From positions 19,591-83,590 of the forward strand of contig NZ_BAER01000138.1 of assembly GCF_000315055.1 (NCBI RefSeq): a DNA stretch of 64,000 nt, in the 5' to 3' direction. Each line of letters begins with the position of its first letter. Position 1 is the first letter of the stretch. The stretch is from Paraglaciecola polaris LMG 21857 (GTDB taxonomy: Bacteria > Pseudomonadota > Gammaproteobacteria > Enterobacterales > Alteromonadaceae). The notes under the pieces are model-generated. The model made no database searches and had not been told where the DNA came from. It was given only the letters and a program-made list of their open reading frames with translations. Positions 9,005-17,645 of this stretch are shown here, in pieces. Position numbers and translations under genes: made by a program.

Positions 9005-9670
9005 CTAACGTAAAAAACCGTTCTCGGCTAAAAACGCCATGCTGATGTCTGATTTTTGTTGGCCCGTTTCTGCGGCTTTATCACCCTGCATCAAACGCTC
9101 TAGGTAACGCGCGACCACGTCCACTTCTAAATTGATTTTAGTACCTTTTTTATAACCACCAATAATGGTCTCTTGCAAGCTATGAGGAATAAGGGTTATT
9201 AAGAATTTGGCTCCATCAACCGCATTCACCGTTAAACTCACGCCATCGACTGTTATTGAGCCTTTTTCAGCTAGGTACCTGGCTAATTCGTCAGGCGCTT
9301 GAACCCATATTTCGACGTAGCGCCCTACCGGATTAATTGACTGCACTTCGCCCACACCATCAACGTGTCCGCTGACGATATGTCCGCCAAAACGAGACGT
9401 AGGCAACATGGCTTTCTCTAGGTTAACTTTACTGCCCGCTTGGTAATTAGCAAAGCCGCTACGTTTGATCGTTTCGTGCGATACATCTGCACTAAAGCCG
9501 CTGGTGCTGATATCCACTACCGTCAAACACACGCCATTATTGGCAATACTGTCACCTAGGGCGACGTCCGACATATCCAGTTTATTCACCCGTATGCTGA
9601 GGCGAATATCGTCGCCGGTTGGCGTTAAGGATTCAATGTGCCCAACATCTTCTATTATTCCGGTAAACAT
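9005..9670 (-). CDS. ribE: Riboflavin synthase alpha chain
   Basis: Dismutation of two lumazine molecules into riboflavin. The 221-residue protein begins with the invariant MFTGIIEDVG and shows the two tandem lumazine-binding barrels, the first with GDSIANNGVCLTV and the second with KGSITVDGVSLTVN; GGHIVSGHVDGVGEV marks the junction. Length is normal. It sits between ribD and ribBA on the minus strand, with 98 bp to ribBA and 103 bp from ribD. The gene is often called ribC in other species. Confidence 0.96.
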   Translation of the reverse strand: MFTGIIEDVGHIESLTPTGDDIRLSIRVNKLDMSDVALGDSIANNGVCLTVVDISTSGFSADVSHETIKRSGFANYQAGSKVNLEKAMLPTSRFGGHIVSGHVDGVGEVQSINPVGRYVEIWVQAPDELARYLAEKGSITVDGVSLTVNAVDGAKFLITLIPHSLQETIIGGYKKGTKINLEVDVVARYLERLMQGDKAAETGQQKSDISMAFLAENGFLR

Positions 9671-9773
9671 AATGTCTTTTCACTTATCTTAAACGTGCTA
9701 AAAGCAATCACTGAGAATTAATCCCATCGTATACGCTACACCGCGTAGGATTGCTTAATCAATATAGTGTAAT

Positions 9774-10892
9774 TTATGTAAAGTAGGCCGTCAGTTTCAG
9801 ATCAGGCCCAACGTGACGTACATCGCTCCATTGTAATGCAAAAGCTTGCTGCATTTGGGTTAATTCGTCCACTGCAAATAAATCTCGCCCTTTATCCCCT
9901 AATAGTTTGGGCGCTTGATACAAAATCAATTCATCAATCAATTTATTCTGTAATAAAGCACCTGCAAGCTTAGCGCCCGCCTCTACCCAAACACTGTTAA
10001 AGCCACGTTGTCCAAGGTGTTGCATCACATCTTGCAAGTCAAGTTGCGCCCCTTTTGACTTGGCTTGGTACTGTTCAACGTGAGAGGGGAATTCAGCCGA
10101 ATTCAACTGGCTATTGATGAGCACGATGGGTGACGATAAGCTAAATAAATGTAAATCTGGGTGCATTTGGTTACGACCATCCAATAATACTCGGCTGGGC
10201 TGTCGTAATTCATCAATGGCGATATCCTCCATAGCAAAACCTAATTCACTGTGGCGAACAGTTAAAGATGGGTTGTCAGCTAGCACAGTGCCCGAACCGG
10301 AAAGGATCGCACAACTTCTAGCTCGATGACGCTGCACATCTTGCCGTGCAAGTGGCCCAGTTATCCACTGACTCAATCCATTGTGAAGGGCTGTTTTGCC
10401 ATCCAAGCTCGAGGCCAGTTTAACGGTTACCCAGGGTTGCCCGGTCGTCATACGCTTAATAAAACCTCGGTTTAAGCGCTTGGCTTCATTTTCGAGTAAG
10501 CCACTGCTTACCTCTACACCTGCGGCGTTTAATTTTTTCAGGCCATTGCCCGCCACTAAAGGATTAGGGTCAACCATAGCCGCCACAACCCGCTTAATAC
10601 CTGCATTTAGCAGAGCTTGCGCGCAGGGGCCTGTGCGCCCATGGTGGCTGCAAGGCTCCAAGGTTACGTATGCGGTTGCGCCGTTAGCTTGCTCGCCTGC
10701 TTCAGCCAAGGCATGTATTTCAGCGTGAGCAGTACCGGCTTTTTTATGCCAGCCTTGGCCGATAATATGACCCTGGGAGTCGGTAATGACACAGCCCACG
10801 TTAGGGTTGGGAGAAGTCGTATATTGGCCTTTTTCAGCCAAACGAATGGCCAATGCCATCATTTTCGCGTCATGCGCTGTGAATTGCGTCAC
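9774..10892 (-). CDS. ribD: Bifunctional riboflavin deaminase/reductase RibD
   Basis: Converts the GTP cyclohydrolase product through deamination (N-terminal domain) and NADPH-dependent side-chain reduction (C-terminal domain). The 372-residue protein has the zinc deaminase motifs HAEIHAL (about 50-56) and PCSHHGRTGPC (about 79-89), then a RibD C-terminal reductase beginning PWVTVKLASSLDGKTAL and containing WVEAGAKLAGALL. Length is typical. It lies 49 bp downstream of nrdR, the classical nrdR-ribD order. Confidence 0.96.
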   Translation of the reverse strand: MTQFTAHDAKMMALAIRLAEKGQYTTSPNPNVGCVITDSQGHIIGQGWHKKAGTAHAEIHALAEAGEQANGATAYVTLEPCSHHGRTGPCAQALLNAGIKRVVAAMVDPNPLVAGNGLKKLNAAGVEVSSGLLENEAKRLNRGFIKRMTTGQPWVTVKLASSLDGKTALHNGLSQWITGPLARQDVQRHRARSCAILSGSGTVLADNPSLTVRHSELGFAMEDIAIDELRQPSRVLLDGRNQMHPDLHLFSLSSPIVLINSQLNSAEFPSHVEQYQAKSKGAQLDLQDVMQHLGQRGFNSVWVEAGAKLAGALLQNKLIDELILYQAPKLLGDKGRDLFAVDELTQMQQAFALQWSDVRHVGPDLKLTAYFT

Positions 10893-10941
10893 TGTAAAAC
10901 CTTATAATTCAACTCGTACCCACAAAATTCCACTCAGCAGG

Positions 10942-11391
10942 TTAGTCACCTAAACGAGCGATCTCTTCGCCAAACTCACGGATATCTTCAAAGGAACGGT
11001 ACACAGAGGCAAAGCGCACATAAGCGACTTTATCTAACTCTTTGAGCGCATCCATTATCAAGTTACCGAGAAACTCACTGGTGATCTCACGCTCACCCGT
11101 GGCACGCATGGACGATTTGAGGCGGCTAATGCATTGCTCTACTTGTTCAGTACTCACGGGGCGCTTTTCCAGGGCGCGCTGCAAACCCGCACGCAACTTG
11201 TCTTCGTTGAAGGGTTCGCGAGAACCATCACGCTTGACCACACGGGGCATGACTAACTCGGCCATTTCGAAAGTCGTGAAGCGCTCTTTACACATAGTAC
11301 ATTCGCGACGACGACGCACTTGATGCCCGTCAGCGACTAAGCGAGAGTCAATCACCTTGGTTTCTTGGATAGAACAGAAGGGACAAAACAT
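10942..11391 (-). CDS. nrdR: Transcriptional repressor NrdR
   Basis: ATP/dATP-sensing zinc-ribbon repressor of ribonucleotide reductase genes. The 149-residue protein starts [18 protein letters not shown] and pairs this CxxC with a second at [12 protein letters not shown] (about 31-42), followed by an ATP-cone domain (about 49-139) beginning [19 protein letters not shown]. Length and start are standard. It heads the nrdR-ribD-ribE-ribBA group. No NrdR-box pair was obvious in the 127-bp region upstream. Confidence 0.96.
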   Translation of the reverse strand: MFCPFCSIQETKVIDSRLVADGHQVRRRRECTMCKERFTTFEMAELVMPRVVKRDGSREPFNEDKLRAGLQRALEKRPVSTEQVEQCISRLKSSMRATGEREITSEFLGNLIMDALKELDKVAYVRFASVYRSFEDIREFGEEIARLGD

Positions 11392-11518
11392 AGTGTTCTC
11401 TTGTACTGTGGAAATGTCAGTAAATTAGCAAAAAAACGCTTAGGTTGATAGATGTAGGGTTCAGTAAAAGTGAGACGATCGTAAACTTATGACATAAAGT
11501 TAAAATACCGCGTCATTA

Positions 11519-12259
11519 TTAAATAACCCGCATTCCAACTTGATTACTCACGATACAATTGGCCCCCATTTTTTTCAAAATTTTACAGCTTTCCTTAGCT
11601 TGCTGCTGCGTATCATAAAAACCTGCTTTGATGCGATAAAAAGTCACACCGGATAAATCAACCTCTTGATAGATAGCGTGTAAATCATCGAGTTCTGGCG
11701 CGTAAGATGATTGTAGTGTACGCCAAGATTCAGCTAATTTATTTTTATCCGTCACGGCTGTAAGCTGCAATGTGTATTGGCCATTTCTCGATACGTTTTC
11801 TATTATCTTCTCATTTAGCGGCGAAGTATGCTTATTAGCCGTCTCACTAACGTTAACATTTGCACGCGGTGTGTTTTGTACGGTGTTTAATGTTAGCTGC
11901 TCAACCGCCACGTCCTTAGCTTTAAGTTTGCTCTGGCTTTTCTTAACAGGTGGTCTATTCGATTCAGATGCAACTAAAGCTGCACTTTGCGTCTCTTGAA
12001 TTTCTGCCGCTTCAGCAATTTGCGTTAGTTGTGAAATAAGGGCTTTTAACTCTGGTTCGAGTGCGGCAAGTCGCTGCAAGCTTGGTTTCATCTGTTCAAA
12101 CTCCGCCATTTTTGCGTGAAACTCTTCTGCGCTTAGTCCATTTGGTACCTCTGCGACATTAGAGTTCGTAGTCGTCGCGCACCCACCTAGCAATAATATG
12201 CTAACCGTGCCTAACAATAGGCTTTTCATATTTAAACAAGCTAACTTAATTATTTTCAT
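11519..12259 (-). CDS. SPOR-domain lipoprotein, last gene of the pilus/FlgO locus
   Basis: A 246-residue predicted lipoprotein. The lipobox is LLGGC with Cys at residue 27, so it is probably an outer-membrane anchor. Residues about 46-83 form an acidic amphipathic helix region (FEQMKPSLQRLAALEPELKA) that resembles the same region of the FlgO-like lipoprotein at 17646-18722. A low-complexity linker follows (about 90-150). The C-terminus (about 158-246) is SPOR-like: GQYTLQLTAV, then FYRIKAGFYDTQQQAKESC and a second Cys nine residues on. SPOR domains bind peptidoglycan lacking stem peptides. An internal Met at residue 11 could be the true start, but the first ATG has a GAAGAG upstream. It lies 21 bp after the usher-like gene. 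The domain call is by pattern, not by a search. Confidence 0.75.
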   Translation of the reverse strand: MKIIKLACLNMKSLLLGTVSILLLGGCATTTNSNVAEVPNGLSAEEFHAKMAEFEQMKPSLQRLAALEPELKALISQLTQIAEAAEIQETQSAALVASESNRPPVKKSQSKLKAKDVAVEQLTLNTVQNTPRANVNVSETANKHTSPLNEKIIENVSRNGQYTLQLTAVTDKNKLAESWRTLQSSYAPELDDLHAIYQEVDLSGVTFYRIKAGFYDTQQQAKESCKILKKMGANCIVSNQVGMRVI

Positions 12260-12280
12260 TTTCTATGTCTCTTCAAAGTC

Positions 12281-15200
12281 TTAAATATCAAAGGTAAAAG
12301 GCGCAACATTGCATGATATATTTTTGGCAGAAAAACGAGCACACACCGCATTGGCGTGGGCTTGTTTAGGATAAAAGGCAACGTTTAGTGTGTATTTTTT
12401 ATCACCGTCAGCTTTGTAATAAAAAGGCTTAGGGTCAACAACATACACACCTTTTTTGATCAGTATCTGCCAAAATGCTTTCAGTATTTTGAGTGAATTA
12501 AACTCACCAATAGACACCACATAACCCTCAGCGGCCTCTCGTTCTTGCAGGGTGAAATCGGCACCATTCACAATTTCACCCGCGCTGGCCAAACTGACTT
12601 CGACGGCTTTACCCGCTCGTAAATTCTTTTTATCTAAATAGCTGCCTTCAATACGCATTTTATATTTATCGGGCAATAAGTCGGTGAATAAATAGTACCC
12701 ATCGAATTGAGTCACGGTACTATTGACTTCATTGCCCTTACTATCGTACAAACGAATGGGTGCATAGGTTGCGACTTCTTCACCACCACTGGCATTGCTA
12801 ACGTAAACAACGCCTTCTAACTCGCCAGATTGCACCACAGGAAAGTCGAGCACATCGAGATGTCCGGCTCTGGGGGTAACGGATACGCCTGGAATGGCAT
12901 TAATTAGGAATGGATCCTCTAGGCTTCGCCTATCTAACACGATATCGGTTCGCACGTTGTTAGTCATGCTGCTGAGCATGGCGACACCTGTTTCATCAGT
13001 GGTGCCATGTCGATAATTTTGCAGTGCCTTTATTTTCGCGTTCTTGATTAACGGCTCGTCGGTATCAAACTGACCGTTTAAGTTTAAATCTTCAAATACC
13101 CTCACCGCCATCGCTCCGCTATTAGCCATCGACCGACGATTCATAAAGAATTGCTCGCCGAGCGGGTCGTAACCAAAACTAAAGCGCATGTTCAAACCGA
13201 TCGACCAATCGCCGTCTTTGTCATATTCAGTGTCGGCAGTGAAATAAAACAAGTCGTGCTGCCAATTCAAGCCTAGTTTTGCGCGGTAATCATCAAGCTG
13301 CGGGTAGTAAATAATTTCAAGCTGGCTCTGCAACTCAGTGGTCAATGGCATGTATAGTTCAGTGCTGACTTGCTCTAATTGTGATTCTGGTTTAATTGAA
13401 TAAATTGCATTTAAGCGCGTGAAAACCCGGCCAAAACTCTTTTGTAAACGAAGCGTCCCGCTAAATAGCTCTTCGGAAAATTCATCATCGGTTTTAAGCC
13501 AGTTCAATTCATGAGATACAAAGAGCAAGCGACTATTAATCGACAACTGATTAGAGAATAAATCACTGCTTAAACCATCTTCAATCGTGGTGTGCCGCCA
13601 TTCATTTTGATAATTCACCCCAAAACCACTCGCTTTGTACAACTCACCTGACATATTCAGCGCGAACTGTTGATATAACTGGGTATCATCTGAGCTAGTT
13701 TGCTCATTCTCTTGTTGATCACCAACAAACGAAACGCTACGTTCGTCCATGTAATAATCGGCATTTAACGCTGTATCGCCGATGCGAGTTCGAGCGCCAA
13801 ATTCTGCTCGGGTTTGTTGATCTTGATTAATTTGCACTATGCCGTCAAGCAACACACGATCAAACAGCGCCAGATTTGAGCCTAAAGAAAAATACTGCTG
13901 ATCATCACCTTCATCTGCCAATAGCGAAGAAACACCCGCGCTCAATGAAAACCAATCGGTAATTCCTCGGTTATATACCCCAGACAACAACACTCCTGGA
14001 TCTTGCGCTGTGCTGACAGTAGAAATACCAAATAAAGATTCTCCGACATCAGCGACTGAAAAACGATATTGCCCCTCGCCTTGTTCTACCGAGTTAGTGG
14101 TAATGAAATATTGCTCAGTTTTGCTTTCAATTTGCCCTTGGGGACCGTACATGATGAGTTCGAATTGGTTATCACCGAATACTAAGTCTATGTCGTTAAA
14201 CTCGTAACGGCCACTTTGCAGGCTCATTTGCTGGTCGATTAATATCCCGTTGCGGTATAGCTCAATATCCCAGCCCAACTGAATATCACCGGTAAGGTTA
14301 ATCGTTTTGTTATCATTAATTTGTGCGAGCTTACGATTGGTCACACTGAAGCCACGACTTTGAGAGGCGGTATTGCCGATACCCACGTTTACAGGGGTGA
14401 TATCGCCAAACTGGATCTGCGTGGCTTTAAGCGGCCCAAGTAAATCGCTATTAAGGGATTGTTTAGATAACGTCAGACGTACATCACTCAATTCATCTCT
14501 ATCGTTACCTGCGACAAAAAATTGACTGTTTAAGTAGGCGAAATCATGACTACCTAAAACAGAGTAGCGCGCGCTGTCACGATCAGGGTCGATTGTGCTA
14601 GCTAGCTGCACATCTATCAAGGGAGCTGTTATCGCTTGGTAATTTGACTCCAGCATAGGCAAAACGGCTTCACCTCGACTTGAGCCTTGGCTGACTCTAC
14701 GGTTTTGACGCGCTAAACGTTGCTCAATGGGTAACGAGGTATCAGAGTGGGTGTACAGCTCTAAGTTGGCAAAATCAAACTCAAAGTCTAATCCCATCCA
14801 CTCGCTTATTGCACCCGCCTCAACGTAGATATCACCGTCTTCAGTTAAGGTATAATCTTGACTTTCAAGCTTATAGTTTTGCCCATCTACCGTGACCAAA
14901 ATAGGTTCATCTTGAACTGAAGGTAATCGTAAATCAAAGGCGTGGTCTTCACTAATAAACCAACCTGAAGCACCGCCGTTATTTTTTGCACTCTCTTTTG
15001 GCTCTACAAATTGAATGGCAAAATCGAGAGTTTCGAATAACGTCATCAGACTGATGCGCGCTTGCTTGGTGCTTTTAATGGCGTACACGTCCGCCAAATA
15101 AAGCTTACCGATATTTAACGACAAAAAGAGTTCTTCGCCTGGGGCAAAGCGAGAAGACACAGCGCTTTTGTCGACAGTATTGCGAGCAGAGGTAACTATT

Positions 15201-15364
15201 GGCTGTTGATATTTTTGATTCACGTCTTTGAGCAAAGCAATCAGCTCTTTATTCGACAAAGCCGAAGATAAATTAGCCTTAGTATTTGCAAAGGTTGTTT
15301 GGCTCAATAGCGTAATGATTACAAATATATATAAAACGCTGACAGCAGGGAAAATACGTGACAT
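12281..15364 (-). CDS. Usher-like outer-membrane porin with C-terminal Ca-loop, carboxypeptidase-regulatory-like and SPOR-like domains
   Basis: A 1027-residue exported protein (signal peptide to about residue 26, ending TTFANT) placed directly after a PapD-like chaperone. Residues about 361-415 (IELYRNGILIDQQ, then SGRYEFNDIDLVFGDNQFEL) resemble the plug/pre-barrel signature of fimbrial ushers, and a long region of alternating, Tyr- and Phe-rich strands to about residue 745 fits a large beta-barrel. After that come a DxNxNGxxDxxE-type loop (FEDLNLNGQFDTDEPLI, about 755), carboxypeptidase-regulatory-like beta-sandwich sequence (GVVYVSNASGG to FDGYYLFTDLLPDKYKMRI) and, from about 945, a SPOR-like tail with FYPKQAHANAVC and a second Cys nine residues later. 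Classical ushers are about 800-870 residues and have no SPOR tail. Role inferred: secretion and polymerisation of the adjacent DUF4402-like subunits. Confidence 0.78.
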   Translation of the reverse strand: MSRIFPAVSVLYIFVIITLLSQTTFANTKANLSSALSNKELIALLKDVNQKYQQPIVTSARNTVDKSAVSSRFAPGEELFLSLNIGKLYLADVYAIKSTKQARISLMTLFETLDFAIQFVEPKESAKNNGGASGWFISEDHAFDLRLPSVQDEPILVTVDGQNYKLESQDYTLTEDGDIYVEAGAISEWMGLDFEFDFANLELYTHSDTSLPIEQRLARQNRRVSQGSSRGEAVLPMLESNYQAITAPLIDVQLASTIDPDRDSARYSVLGSHDFAYLNSQFFVAGNDRDELSDVRLTLSKQSLNSDLLGPLKATQIQFGDITPVNVGIGNTASQSRGFSVTNRKLAQINDNKTINLTGDIQLGWDIELYRNGILIDQQMSLQSGRYEFNDIDLVFGDNQFELIMYGPQGQIESKTEQYFITTNSVEQGEGQYRFSVADVGESLFGISTVSTAQDPGVLLSGVYNRGITDWFSLSAGVSSLLADEGDDQQYFSLGSNLALFDRVLLDGIVQINQDQQTRAEFGARTRIGDTALNADYYMDERSVSFVGDQQENEQTSSDDTQLYQQFALNMSGELYKASGFGVNYQNEWRHTTIEDGLSSDLFSNQLSINSRLLFVSHELNWLKTDDEFSEELFSGTLRLQKSFGRVFTRLNAIYSIKPESQLEQVSTELYMPLTTELQSQLEIIYYPQLDDYRAKLGLNWQHDLFYFTADTEYDKDGDWSIGLNMRFSFGYDPLGEQFFMNRRSMANSGAMAVRVFEDLNLNGQFDTDEPLIKNAKIKALQNYRHGTTDETGVAMLSSMTNNVRTDIVLDRRSLEDPFLINAIPGVSVTPRAGHLDVLDFPVVQSGELEGVVYVSNASGGEEVATYAPIRLYDSKGNEVNSTVTQFDGYYLFTDLLPDKYKMRIEGSYLDKKNLRAGKAVEVSLASAGEIVNGADFTLQEREAAEGYVVSIGEFNSLKILKAFWQILIKKGVYVVDPKPFYYKADGDKKYTLNVAFYPKQAHANAVCARFSAKNISCNVAPFTFDI

Positions 15365-15455
15365 AAAGATCCATTTCTAATTGACAGCAAATAGATAGCA
15401 AACAACGCGCCAAGTTATTCGTCGGATAATTGACATCACTCCACCTAGGAAAGCG

Positions 15456-16283
15456 CTACCTAATACTAGGTGTTATTTTAAAAGACTTAGTTGTGAGCAC
15501 TCGTCCCTTATATCTTCCTTGCCCCTCATACACAATTGATAACACGCCACGAGTTGGCTCAAATGGAGCACCGACCCAAATTAAATTAGCAACTGCTTTT
15601 TCTAGCTCAGTATAAACACTGTAGCCACTTAGCCGTGCCACTACTATTGGCTCATCAGCGCTCCCATGAGGTAACCAATAGGCTGTAATATCGCCATAAG
15701 AAGAGTAGCTCCCACTCCTATTAAAGTTGACCGAAATAGTACCTTTTGCACTCTGGGGATCGAACATGAATTTTACCGATTCAGCATTTATTTCAAGGTC
15801 GTTTTCTCCCTGACGAACAACTACTGGCAGTGAATAACTCATGCGCAGTTTTAAGTCTATTGCGAAGCCCGTTTGCTTTGAAATTTTTTCTTCTTGGGAA
15901 GGCAATGACCGTAATGTTAAATGTGAGCGATATTCGCCAGCAGCTAAACCTTTAGGTTTTCTTAAGGCTAGCTTCACAACCTGTCGCTCATTAGGCTGCA
16001 AAGTGACTTGCCGCGGACTATAACGCAGCATATTGCTTGCCACTGGAAAACCACTCTCGTCTTGTACTGCTTCGTAACCACCGTGCGAAAGCGCTCGCTT
16101 TTGCTGCCACTCCATACGATAAGTTTGAACACTATTACTCGTGTTGACTAATACAATTTCCTTTGAGCGTTCTCTTAAATCGAATGAGACATAGGTTGGC
16201 GATACAAGTAAATTTGCATTAACAACAGTAGAGGTAATAAACAATAAAAACGTTAACACATGAGCAAAGAACCTGATTTTCAT
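15456..16283 (-). CDS. Pilus periplasmic chaperone (PapD-like)
   Basis: Predicted periplasmic chaperone that caps fibre subunits before delivery to the usher. The 275-residue protein has a signal peptide (to about residue 23, VVNANL) and the N-terminal Ig-like domain pattern of PapD relatives: VSPTYVSFDLRERSKEIVLV, YRMEW, RYSPRQVTLQPNERQVVKLA (the F1-G1 region) and GEYRSHLTLRSLP. The second domain is more divergent. Length is slightly above PapD/FimC (about 240). It lies 92 bp upstream of the usher-like gene and 30 bp after the minor subunit gene. Confidence 0.85.
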   Translation of the reverse strand: MKIRFFAHVLTFLLFITSTVVNANLLVSPTYVSFDLRERSKEIVLVNTSNSVQTYRMEWQQKRALSHGGYEAVQDESGFPVASNMLRYSPRQVTLQPNERQVVKLALRKPKGLAAGEYRSHLTLRSLPSQEEKISKQTGFAIDLKLRMSYSLPVVVRQGENDLEINAESVKFMFDPQSAKGTISVNFNRSGSYSSYGDITAYWLPHGSADEPIVVARLSGYSVYTELEKAVANLIWVGAPFEPTRGVLSIVYEGQGRYKGRVLTTKSFKITPSIR

Positions 16284-16312
16284 TAACCTTCCTTAATAAA
16301 GATAAATTGAGT

Positions 16313-16813
16313 TTAATAATTGATAGTGAAGCGAATATCGAAAATGAAATCGGTATCTAAATAGCTTTGGCCTGTACCAGAAGACTCTATAGTTCCCCCT
16401 AAGGTTAAACTTGCCTCACCAGCACTATCGGTTGTAATCGAGGCTGGTATATCTAAATCTATCAAAATAAATTCAGCTGAAATGCCTGATTGTACCTGAC
16501 CTGTTACCGGCGTAATTGCGCTAAGATATAAAGTTGTATAAGGAGGGTAATTGAAAAATCTAACTGAAGCAGGTTCACCAGTAGTTATTATTCGAAGAGA
16601 GTTAGATGAAAACGCCTGACCATGCCGAGTTACCGTTAGGGTACTAACATCCGCATTATTGACAATGGAAAATTTACCAAAATCGAGATTTTCTTCGAAT
16701 ATTATTTCAGACAAGGCACATCGCTGGAATAAGATCAGCAACGTGCCAAGTTTTAAAGCTGTACGAATAGTATTTAAAAAAAACTGACTGCAACAAACGC
16801 TTAGATTATCCAT
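16313..16813 (-). CDS. DUF4402-like minor pilus subunit
   Basis: An exported protein of about 166 residues with the layout of DUF4402 proteins: a beta-strand beginning LDFGKFSI soon after the signal peptide, a middle rich in Thr/Ser/Gly strands, TTDSAGEASLTLGGTI, and a C-terminal FIFDIRFTINY. The ATG at 16813 is chosen; an in-frame TTG at 16822 is an alternative. The n-region before the hydrophobic segment (LGTLLILF) is unusually long with two adjacent Cys. It follows the major subunit gene by a few bases and could be a tip or initiator subunit; that role is inferred from gene order only. Confidence 0.7.
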   Translation of the reverse strand: MDNLSVCCSQFFLNTIRTALKLGTLLILFQRCALSEIIFEENLDFGKFSIVNNADVSTLTVTRHGQAFSSNSLRIITTGEPASVRFFNYPPYTTLYLSAITPVTGQVQSGISAEFILIDLDIPASITTDSAGEASLTLGGTIESSGTGQSYLDTDFIFDIRFTINY

Positions 16814-16834
16814 AACAGTCAATTCAAACTCAGT

Positions 16835-17434
16835 TTAATACGCAACGACTATGTCGTAATTACCACTGTAAATCGCGTCAATGTATGCGGTAGTACTAGC
16901 TGTATCATCGGTATTTAATGTGGCACCAACGGCAAACGTAACTTCACCAGCCGCATCAGTTTGCAAGTTCGCTGCAGCATAGACAGTATTAGCATTTGGT
17001 CCGGTTAATATATAACCAGTCCAGGTATCTGCTATTAGTTTAGGCGCAGAAGGAGGAGCCGATGCTCCAGTCAAGTTAACATCAGTAGTAGGTACCGTTA
17101 GTGTTAGACTAGTAAAAGGGGCAACACCGGATACAGCGTATTCACCAGGAGTACCCGGCACCAAAATCTGCATAACAGCAGCCGCGCCACCAGAAGCTGG
17201 TGTAGACGGGTCAATTGTTGGGTTAGCAGGAATAATCATAGTTGCTTGCACTGTCCCAGCAGGGTCAGCCGTGGCCCTTACAGTGCCAAATGAAATGGCA
17301 GCTGTTTCGTCTAGCGTAAACGCATTTTGAACAGTTGCCGTTGCTACAGAAGACGCAGTTTCTTGAGCCTGAGCCGCACTAACCAATAAAAGTGATGCTG
17401 CTAATCCAGTGGCTATTTTGTTAATTTTTGTCAT
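16835..17434 (-). CDS. DUF4402-like major pilus subunit
   Basis: A 199-residue exported protein with a clean signal peptide (MTKINKIATGLAASLLLVSA, cleavage after AQAQ). The mature protein has no Cys and is rich in Ala, Thr, Val and Pro. It carries the DUF4402 hallmarks AISFGTVRA near residue 47, GEYAVSGVAPFTSLTLTVP, AAGEVTFAVGATL and a C-terminal YSGNYDIVVAY strand. The ATG has AGGGA at 6-nt spacing, a good ribosome binding site, and a 211-bp AT-rich region precedes it, consistent with its own promoter for a highly expressed subunit. Subunit identity is inferred from family and from the chaperone and usher downstream. Confidence 0.8.
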   Translation of the reverse strand: MTKINKIATGLAASLLLVSAAQAQETASSVATATVQNAFTLDETAAISFGTVRATADPAGTVQATMIIPANPTIDPSTPASGGAAAVMQILVPGTPGEYAVSGVAPFTSLTLTVPTTDVNLTGASAPPSAPKLIADTWTGYILTGPNANTVYAAANLQTDAAGEVTFAVGATLNTDDTASTTAYIDAIYSGNYDIVVAY

Positions 17435-17511
17435 TGTGGTTCCCTAATTTTTTATAAACATAAAGTCATATCGCCAAAATAAACACAGTTGTTTACTGAG
17501 GGCTAATTCTT

Positions 17512-17538
17512 TTATCGGTGTATTGCGTATTTTATTGA
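17512..17538 (-). promoter_or_regulatory. Weak FliA-like promoter upstream of the major pilin
   Basis: Minus strand: TCAATAAA (17538-17531), 11 bases, ACCGATAA (17519-17512). The -10 matches the FliA consensus GCCGATAA at 7/8, but the -35 matches only 3/8. The leader would be about 70 nt. It could be chance in AT-rich DNA; otherwise the 17435-17645 gap shows no confident promoter or terminator. Confidence 0.2.
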
Positions 17539-17645
17539 GCTATTTATGCAACTTTTTGTTAAAAAATGCGAAAAAAGTTAATTTTAGGGAAATTAAATTG
17601 CTTGTAAATTAATCAATTAAACGAAAACATGTCAGTAACGAGTGA

